From Endomychus coccineus (Eukaryota; Arthropoda; Insecta; Coleoptera; Endomychidae), in the NCBI GenBank assembly GCA_958510875.1, contig OY294069.1, forward strand, positions 166,965,111-167,029,110: a stretch of 64,000 nt of DNA, in the 5' to 3' direction. The stretch's first letter is position 1; every line of letters begins with the position of its first letter. The notes under the pieces were generated by a model. The model was not told the origin of the DNA. It saw only the letters and a program-made list of their open reading frames with translations, and did not search any database. Below are positions 56,384 to 64,000 of this stretch, in pieces. A program made the translations under genes and the position numbers.

Positions 56384-58328
56384 TAGTGGAGTAAATCTGG
56401 CAAATGGTTGGCGAAAATTTTACGATGCATAGCGACCCGGTGGAAAAGTTTTTTTGGGGTACCAAGAACAACCTCCCGGAATTTTTATTTCCCAAAGTGG
56501 GTACAACCCTTTTTTTTGGCCAAAAAGTTTTTTTTTTACATTTATAAGGGTAGTTTAGCAACAAAAAACTATTATATCTCTGATTGTATGGAAACTGAGA
56601 AACCAAAGTAGTACCCTTTTATTGTCAATGTCCAAGGAACTTCCAGTCCAAATTTCAAGTTGATCTGACCTCCCGCCTCCCCGTAATAGATATACATATA
56701 CTCATATATGCAAGGAATTTTGCGTAACGGCTAACTCGGTTAGTTTTCAACCGATTTAGCTGGACTGAAGATAGGTGTGATGGTCTCAAAACTACCATTC
56801 AAATTTCAAGTGAAAATATTGAACAGTTTTCCAGAAATTCAACTTTAAGTCAATTTTTTAGTTATTTTTCAAATTAAGATATCTCATGTCATTTACATTC
56901 GATCTGGATCTGCTTTGCGGGAAAATGTAGGTATTTGCATATAGTTTTATGTCATGGAACTCATTTCTCAATTTTTTTTTCACGGCCTGTATTAGCCATT
57001 TTATTTCCGGTATTAATATCCCCAAAACTTGTACCAAATTAATTAGTTTGAAGTTTCTAAAAGTGCGAAACTTCGCAATTTTATACGAATGTTGTGAGGC
57101 TCAGAAGTTGAAAGCGCCTTAGGCTCCGTGATTTTCACGTAGCCTATCGAAATTAGAAGGTTCAAGTTGTATAAAAACACAATTGCATGAACGCCAGACG
57201 TCCTATGGAATAAGCTACGAACGTAATCATTTTGACATTTCCCTCGAGAAGCTCGCTACGCGTCAGTTAGATTTTATACATTTTACCTCGGTCTAGTTAT
57301 ATGTTGGGGCCGTTTCGTGCCCCTTGCGGGCGGCACCAGTTGTAATAAAGTATTTTCGGCTGTGAGCCGCTAGCTTTCACCCGCTTCGGGTATATTTAAG
57401 TAGATAGAAAATTCGCTTTGATACGTCGCACCATGCGACTCGCACTTTAGACGCGCGTAACTAAGACCTGAGAGTACCTGTTTCTATTTTGTTAAAGTTT
57501 CGTATTTAATGATCGTTTATCGAAAAAAGAAGGGCCGTCGGGCACGGTCCGATACCTTATCTAACTACATGGAGCAAAAACGGCACGTGAAAAGTCCTCG
57601 TAAAGCCGTATTAGGTACAACCAGTTTGGACTTTTCTAACTCGCCAGCTACGCGCTCCTCACGTGAACGTCATTCGATTTATCTCAAATTAACCAAATAG
57701 GCCAATATAGACAGGAGAAAAAAATTGAAAAATGAATTCCATGACATAAAACTATATGCGAATAACTACATTTTTCCGCAAAGCAGGTTCAGATCGGATG
57801 TAAATGACATGAGATATCTCAATTTGAAAAATAACTGAAAAATTGACTTAAAGTTGAATTTCTGGAAAACCGTTCAATATTTTCACTTGAAATTTGAATG
57901 GTAGTTTTGAGACTATATCACCTATCTTCAGTCCGAATTTCAGCTAAATCGGTTAAAAATGACCGAGTTAGCCATTACGCAAGATTCCGTGCATATATGA
58001 GTATACATATATCTATTACGGGGAGGGGGGAGGTGGTATCAACTTGAAATTTGGACTGGAAGTTCCTTGGACATTGACAATGAAAGGGTACTACTTTGGT
58101 TTCTTAATTTTCAATATAATCAGAGATATTAATTTTTTGTTGCTAAACTACCCTTAAAAATGTAAAAAAAAAACTTTTTGGCCAAAAAAAAAGGGTTGCA
58201 CCCACTTTGGGAAATAAAAATTTCAGGAGGTTGTTGTTGGTACCCTAAAAAAACTTTTTCATCGGGTCGCTATGCATCGTAAAATTTTCGCCAACCTTGC
58301 TTATTTTCTCGCCAGATTTACTCCACTA
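56384..58328. mobile_element. 1.95 kb foldback element with cargo, copy 2
   Basis: Inverted arms of about 610-630 bp, 56384-56998 and 57700-58328, start agtggagtaaatctgg and share long runs such as gtacccttt-ttgtcaatgtc and aaatttcaagttga. They are about 85-90 per cent alike by eye. A TA lies at the left edge and near the right edge. Neither arm resembles the ends at 49196-50148, yet the 700 bp between the arms is the same cargo block. No transposase is encoded. Confidence 0.85.
57024..57697 (+). repeat. cargo block, copy 2 (TATA box and small ORF)
   Basis: This is the counterpart of 49267-49899. TATAAAA at 57170-57176 sits in a 30 bp stretch identical to copy 1. The gttgtaataaag word and ggtatatttaag word follow in the same order. 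An ORF starts ATG at 57569 (MEQKRHVKSPRK, later RSSRERHSIYLKLTK). Of 43 aligned codons, 16 change the amino acid and only two are silent differences, so protein-level selection is not indicated even though some DNA blocks are identical. Confidence 0.65.
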
Positions 58329-61300
58329 ATGGTTTATTATTTATTCACAAAACGCGAAATCATATCTATAGAAGTGAGTTTGATAGCGTATTCAGGAGGA
58401 AAATGTTCTCGGAGATTGCAAGAATCGTAATACGAATTATTCGTTGTTTGATGACAACAGCTGAAAGTGGATATTCTACATCCTTACTAGTATTATAATA
58501 TCGTAAAATCACACATTCTATTGGTCTCCACCAGAATGTATATGGTTTCTGCTTTCACATTAAACATCCACTACCAAGGGAGGAAGTTTAGTCTAAACAG
58601 TTTCATTCCCATACATCCGGCGATTTCATAATGCAGAAAGACCGTAAAACAATGCACGGTAAATAATTTATCGAAACATTATCAAGCATGTTTTACTCTC
58701 TTTGTTCGTATTATACGTAAAACGCCAAAGTTCTAAAGAGTCTCTTGCAGTAAAACGCCAAGGCGTTTATTGACAATGACCGTTGTGAGTTACAGAGGAC
58801 CCCACGGGCTGGCCTTGCGACCAGTAGCAAAGTTGAAAAAGGCTCAGATTATGATTATGGCACGCACTAAAAAGTTTCTTTAGAGCTGGAATAAAAGAAA
58901 TTCCGAGAACGGATCCGTTTGCAGGTCGTTCCGGAAAGGACGGAAACGGGCGAGAGAGCGGAGCGAAGAGCCCGACGACGGTTTGTCATCCCAAGTGCTG
59001 AATGTTGGGGACGTGGATGAGTCAGAACGCTCGACGAGAAAGAGGTCACTAACGGCGGCATTAAAACTTATGAAGTATAAACAGTGACGCGACGGTCGCC
59101 AAGAGGAAAGTTAATACAGCCATGGCGGCATTTCCTACATATGTGTCCACTGGAAAATGTTTATTATCATGACGAGTGGAGACGCATCGAGCTACGTAGG
59201 CCTTCCAAAGTTTTTATGCGACAATTACCGGGGTCATTTCGGGTGGGACAACGCTATAAAGTATAATGTGTGGCCCCAAATGAATTGAAGTTGCGGCAAA
59301 GGATTGATGTTGAAAACAAATGCAGCTGATTCATTCATAAAGCCCCGACCAGATCCATAAAATATGCGCAACTATCCACCTGCTCCCTTGTCTGGACCTT
59401 TTTTTTATTTCAGCGCTTTATATTATTCTTCTGCATGCATTATCGTACAAAGCTCTTCAAGTGGTAATCCCAGAAAAATTAATATCGAATCTACATTCTA
59501 TCTTCTATAGGATGCAAAGGCTCCTCCCCAATGCTTTTGGGCAACTTGATGGTTATTCTTATAAGACCCATCAACATATAATAACAATAATAAATCATTC
59601 ATTTTGCATAATATAGAACAGGTGAATATTGAGAAGAATTTTGTATACTTTCAAAATAACGGGTCATCAGCCGATCTTCGCTTGACACACGGTACAGTAT
59701 ACAAGTACCATGGAGAATTGTTATTGTCATCATCGTGATCTTTTGAACTTAAGATGAGCATGTTGTGTAATGCAAAAGTGAGCAATCTTGATATATTTAT
59801 TCAAGTCATTTTTGTGTTCCATTTTTCTATGCCCGTACGCATTTAATGAGTGAGTTATTCAAGGGAAAAACAGCATCATATATATTTAATTATCGTGTTT
59901 GAGGTAGAAAATTGCAACATATGTGTCTAATGGTTGTGTTCAAACTACATTATATGTATTTAATGGTTATATTTAAGGTAAAAAACTGCTTCATATATCT
60001 TTATATCTCTTCTGAAATTTTCATTTTACGATTGTAATAGGAAAATATGGCCTTAAATTAGGATACCTTCCTCTACCTAGGTACATTCTCATCTCTGTCC
60101 GTAGATAAAACAATCGTAAATGGATATAGAATAGATATATACCATGTTTCTCGTGATGTAGCAAAGCTGTTTTATCAATTATTAATTAGATTTCAGTTGA
60201 ATATTACGAATTAATAGAGTATAGAAAGTCGTTAAGAATATCAAATGGAAATTTGGTACTTTTGTTCCTTTGTAATTCTAATGGACATGTCGTTTTTGAA
60301 TCACTTCCTAGTGATGTTAGTTTTAAGTCAATTCAGAGTATCGGTAAAGAGACGGGTCTATTTTTCATTAGATTTACATCTATTCAACGAAGACTAATAA
60401 GGTTGAAGAAAACGAATGAGTGTCAAGATATTTTGAGCCATTATCATTGTTCATTATGACCATTGAATGATGTAGCCAATTAGGGTCACTTGTACTGGGC
60501 CTGAGACAAAGGTTTCTTCTGATTTTCCTCCGTTAGTTACCGATACAGGTGTCCAGATTGTAAGCCGCATCAGATCGTTTATAGTAGCATCAAATTTGTG
60601 ACTAGAATATTTATTTCAATTATTTAATCATAAAAAATTAACTTTAATTGTTCCTGGTTGTGGAGCTCTGAGAAACGAGTATAAATAATTACCTTTCCTG
60701 TTGAGCTGACCACGCTCTGCATAATTAGTACAAAGTAGACTTAAATAAGCTCAGTTCACGATTGATAATTAAGTAACCTCTTCATAAGAAGCTTTACCAA
60801 GTAAATAGTTATAAGGTTTTAATTTAAATAAATATAGACAACAGAGAAAGGGGTGGAAAATGTTTATTACAGTTGCTTCCACTATCAATTATCGTCAATT
60901 TGCAAAGCTAACATTTTATCCAAAAGATACTAGAGTTGAAAATGCGTAAGAAGATTAAAATTTAATACCGGATTAGCTGCGGCAGAGCATTAAACTGGTC
61001 TTCCGTCTAAATAGCAACTTTTTTAACATAATTCACCGTCTGCACGGTCTACAGGAGTATTATTGACCCTACGGCTTTGCTTATTCCCGCGGATAACGGC
61101 CATCAGAGGATGCGGGGCCGCTTAATCCCATTAGACGCAGTCGACTTCATTAGTTTAGCGTCGTGTTAAATAATTTACGCGCTTTGTTCCAGCGGGTACC
61201 TGGCCGGATAATTCCTGGTTCCGGAAGTCGCTGTGCGGTCCAGTTGTTCCGCAAGGCGAGCCCAGAGTGACCGGAGCACAGCGCCAACTACGCAAAATTC

Positions 61301-61989
61301 CAGGAAACAATGTACTCTCCCCGGCCACCCATTATGGGAATTACAAAATACGCCGCTACCGTATTCCTGTGTGGTTTAACCTGCACACACGGCTCCGGTC
61401 ATAGTTAACGACATTAAATCAAAAACTATTAATTGTTCCTTCAAGTTCGCCGTACCGACTTTTTCTTGTCGGGGTATTATCATATACTTCTTTGGATCAC
61501 TAAAATTTATATCAAGTCAGCACAAGCCATTACTATCATAACGTTCGTTTATTTTACTAGGTAGAATCTATGGTGACCTACATATTCTATGTATTATTTT
61601 GTATTCATATTATATATTCGTTTTTACATATGTTCTTGTTTTTATAGGTTAAGATAGCTGTGTGAGAAGGTAACCAAGAAAATGATTGGTGATATAAACA
61701 AAATGATTGTAGGACACCAACGACCGCAGTGCAGCTCCCTCTGGGAATGAGAACCAACCACACGGGGAGGGGTTTTAGTCGATAAAAATCCGGCAACCTC
61801 GGGGCACAGGTCCCTGAAGCGTCTATGCAAGATTTTCCCTCCTCTACGTAAAAAAGATCGAGGTAAATGAAAAAGTACAAGTCAAATGTGAGTGAACGGC
61901 ATCAAAGTATGAGAAAAATAGAACTTGAGCACGCATTACTATCCTTGGTCAAGGTTTTACAAAGTAAATGTTTTGAGAGAGATTCTGTG
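58329..61989. other. long gap, no gene recognised
   Basis: Two GC- and CpG-rich islands stand out, 58740-59270 and 61080-61400, in otherwise AT-rich DNA. Neither has a reading frame I can identify. On minus, 61870-61640 reads PEVAGFLSTKTPPRVVGSHS and contains GC-rich runs, but I cannot name it. No repeat shared with other parts of the window was found, so parts may be unique sequence with regulatory content. Confidence 0.4.
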
Positions 61990-62410
61990 GTGCCTTGTAG
62001 TCGATGGACTCTTGGAAGAACTGGTAGAGGCTGGGTTTTATGCCCAAGCCTATGCCGATGACTTGGCTGACGTCACCTTCGGGTGGCATTTGGGGACGCT
62101 GTGCGAGTTGTTCATCATAGTGGACGGCTGGTGCCGCATGGAGGGGCTGAGGGTAAATCCTAACAAAACGGAAGTTGCAAGCGGGGCACACAATCAAATA
62201 TTATTTTCTATGGCAAGGTTCTGCATTTCAAAGGGTCGGAGAAGTTTCTGGGAGATATCCTAGACTCTAAATTGACCTGGCGCGAACACTTCGAATATCG
62301 AGTGAGGAAGGCCTCTGCGTCATTTTGGGCGTGCAGAAGAGCTTCCAGAAGCACATGGGGATTACAGCCAAAGATTCTTTATTGGATCTATACTGCTGTC
62401 ATTAGGCCTT
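61990..62410 (+). mobile_element. R1/I-like LINE RT fragment
   Basis: The plus text reads LWCLVVDGLLEELVEAGFYA followed by AQAYADDLADVTFGWHLGTL, containing the catalytic YADD box. It continues with GWCRMEGLRVNPNKTEVASG and, after one shift, LDSKLTWREHFEYRVRKASA, FWACRRASRSTWGLQPKILY and IYTAVIRP. It breaks off at 62408. Its last 35 residues overlap the family text at the start of the minus fragment at 33650-34480, so together they show a longer stretch of one family. Confidence 0.88.
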
Positions 62411-63559
62411 AAAGGCCAAAGAAATACGAGTAGGCAAGGAAAAATAAATGTATACACCTCGTGGAAATTCTTAAGGAAAGAAGAAACAGTTGAATACGAT
62501 GAAGAAATGGAACGACATCTGCGTTATAAGTGGGAAATTCAACAAAAAAGGCAAAGTAAATATGGATCCGGATGCATGTTGTCTGGCTATGGGCACATGC
62601 TATTGTTTTCTGAACAACTAGAGATAGATGCGGGTCACTGCAGTATCTACTGTTTTATTATTTATCCTCAGCAAACAATAATTCGCTAGCATGATAGTTT
62701 GTCTTTGTTTCAACCAAATTTTCACATTCAACTTCTTTCAGTTCAAGCGTTATTCACGCTATTCCCACCTCATTCAGATTAATAAAATATTATTGCCGTC
62801 TGATCTACATTGTCCAATCGAAGACCCTCGATAGATTTTTATGCTCAAACTTGGCTGGTGAATCGCTAGTCGATGAGAGGGAACTGCAATAATGGTAAAT
62901 CTCAAGATATTTAGAATGGATTCAATGAACGCATATAGAATTATCATGTCACGTTCACGCTATTTTCGTACTAATTATGAAACTTCACCATCCGAATTTC
63001 ATTGAAATGAAACAAACGGGAGCTTTAGAAGTATCCGAAATTGTTTTGCGGTAACTGTGTTAATGCGTTTCGTAATTAGCCTACCAATTCAGAAACACCT
63101 TGCGATTAAATCTACAAACGATTCCCACAAAATGTATAACAACGGGAATAAACAGGATACGGCGAATTGAGGTAAATGGCAAAAATGGTTTTTCATCAGT
63201 ATTCTGGTCTGATAAAGCCCTAATTAATTTGAATTTCATTTTTTCTTCCTTGCTTCAGAGGAAACGATAGAGATTAATCTGTCGCTACGGAAAATTGGTG
63301 AATAATAATTAATTGATTGTTAGATTATTTTTATTGCACAATCAATAAGGCCAAACGAACATTTGAGATTAGCACCCGAACTTATTCGTGAATATTCCGG
63401 GTTTACATCACGACGATCATTTGTTCATAAATCTAACCCAAAACACAAGGAAATTGAAACGTCGGTCTAATCTCGATTGCATGAGTTCAGGCCAAAAAGA
63501 AGTTATAGACGAAGAATGTTACTGATGTACGACGTTTGATCAAGGAGTAGCCATACATT
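62411..63559. other. gap, no gene recognised
   Basis: The frame 62507-62689 has no recognisable motif. The rest is AT-rich and featureless by eye. Confidence 0.35.
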
Positions 63560-63775
63560 TTGAGTTGCGAGAGAACGGATTATCGCTAGTGATCCCCAGG
63601 GATCTATTTTGGAACCAACTTTGTTTCTGCTCTGCTTCATATAAACGATTTGTTGGAGGTTATCGCATGTTCAGTCTACAGCTCAACACATGATGGTCCA
63701 CTACCGCTTTCTCTTCTAGAGTCCCTATATCATCCAATCAAGCCTGGGGTGCAAGACAGAGACTGGTCGGTACAA
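63560..63775 (+). mobile_element. jockey-type LINE scrap
   Basis: The text SDPQGSILEPTLFLLCF is the jockey PQGSVLSPTLFL block. It is followed by a worn INDLLEVIACSVYS region and, in other frames, the remnant of the ADD block and the segment PIKPGVQDRDW corresponding to SNQAWEARQRL in related copies. It ends just before the mitochondrial insert. Confidence 0.75.
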
Positions 63776-63794
63776 TTAGTGACGACCCTACTTT

Positions 63795-64000
63795 AATTCA
63801 AATCGATACATCTTATTAGTAGTTTTGTCTGTATTATCTATAATGTTATTAATTTATTCTCCTAATTTAATTATAATTTTATTAGGATCTAATGAATTAG
63901 AATTAGTATCTAATTGTTTAGTAATTTATTATTAAAATAATAAATCTTTTAATGCTGTAATATTAACTGCTCAATCGAATCGAGTGGGAGATGTTTTATT
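63795..64000 (+). pseudogene. nad5: nuclear copy of mitochondrial nad5 (NUMT), partial
   Basis: From about 63801 to the window edge the plus strand translates, with the invertebrate mitochondrial code (ATA as Met), to NRYILLVVLSVLSMMLLIYS, then PNLIIILLGSNELELVSN and CLVIYY, a stop, NNKSFNAVMLTAQSNRVGDV. This is NADH dehydrogenase subunit 5, a proton-pumping subunit of respiratory complex I, in its conserved central part. The usual LLGWDGLGLVSYCLVIYYQN has become LLGSNELELVSNCLVIYY plus stop. Changes at invariant positions and the TAA for Gln show a decayed nuclear insertion, not a mitochondrial assembly join. It continues past the window end. Confidence 0.9.

Noticed and set aside
1..64000. 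CRISPR arrays, bacterial operons, LTR retrotransposons
   Set aside because: No regularly spaced identical repeats, no prokaryotic gene layout, and no paired direct terminal repeats with gag or pol of LTR type were seen.

Overview
The window is a stretch of insect nuclear genome built almost entirely from old transposable elements, with no host protein gene I can recognise. The evidence for an insect is the mixture of element types: mariner, a group of Tc1/mariner (IS630-type) elements with DD41D spacing, hAT, Helitron, Penelope-like elements, and jockey-, CR1- and R1/I-like LINEs. A piece of mitochondrial nad5 at the right edge reads in the invertebrate mitochondrial code. A beetle is a plausible host, but that is only a guess. 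Nearly every coding stretch carries stops, frameshifts or deletions, so the window looks like intergenic or deep intronic sequence.

Left third (1-20.6 kb): a mariner relic and a Penelope endonuclease relic; a LINE 3' half; a complete but dead DD41D element (5167-6469) beside a complete dead mariner (6515-7737); a tRNA-derived SINE (about 9716-9984); a second DD41D element with 270 bp inverted ends (10611-12473); a mariner cut in two by a hAT element (13866-15259, 8 bp target duplication); a third DD41D element with 472 bp inverted ends and an intron in its transposase (15503-17815); and a jockey LINE ending in poly(A).

Middle third (21-43 kb): Penelope RT and RNase H LINE relics; two inverted-repeat-bounded non-autonomous candidates; a hAT relic whose 3' region is split by a fourth DD41D element (28549-30468); a Helitron with intact TC and hairpin-CTAG ends but no Rep domain (31331-33515); and a patchwork of CR1-, jockey- and R1/I-like LINE pieces.

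Right third (43-64 kb): a chimeric CR1/antisense-jockey unit seen twice; a higher-order minisatellite (46960-47690); an inverted-repeat element (49196-50148); a 2.3 kb foldback split by a hAT (50474-52791); a structured hammerhead ribozyme (54918-54959); and a 1.9 kb foldback (56384-58328). The inverted-repeat element at 49.2 kb and the 56.4 kb foldback have unrelated arms yet enclose the same approximately 650 bp cargo, which holds a TATA box and a small basic ORF. This shared cargo and the hammerhead are the most interesting items. The long gene-free gaps contain GC-richer islands that look non-repetitive and could be conserved non-coding DNA, but nothing in them can be named.
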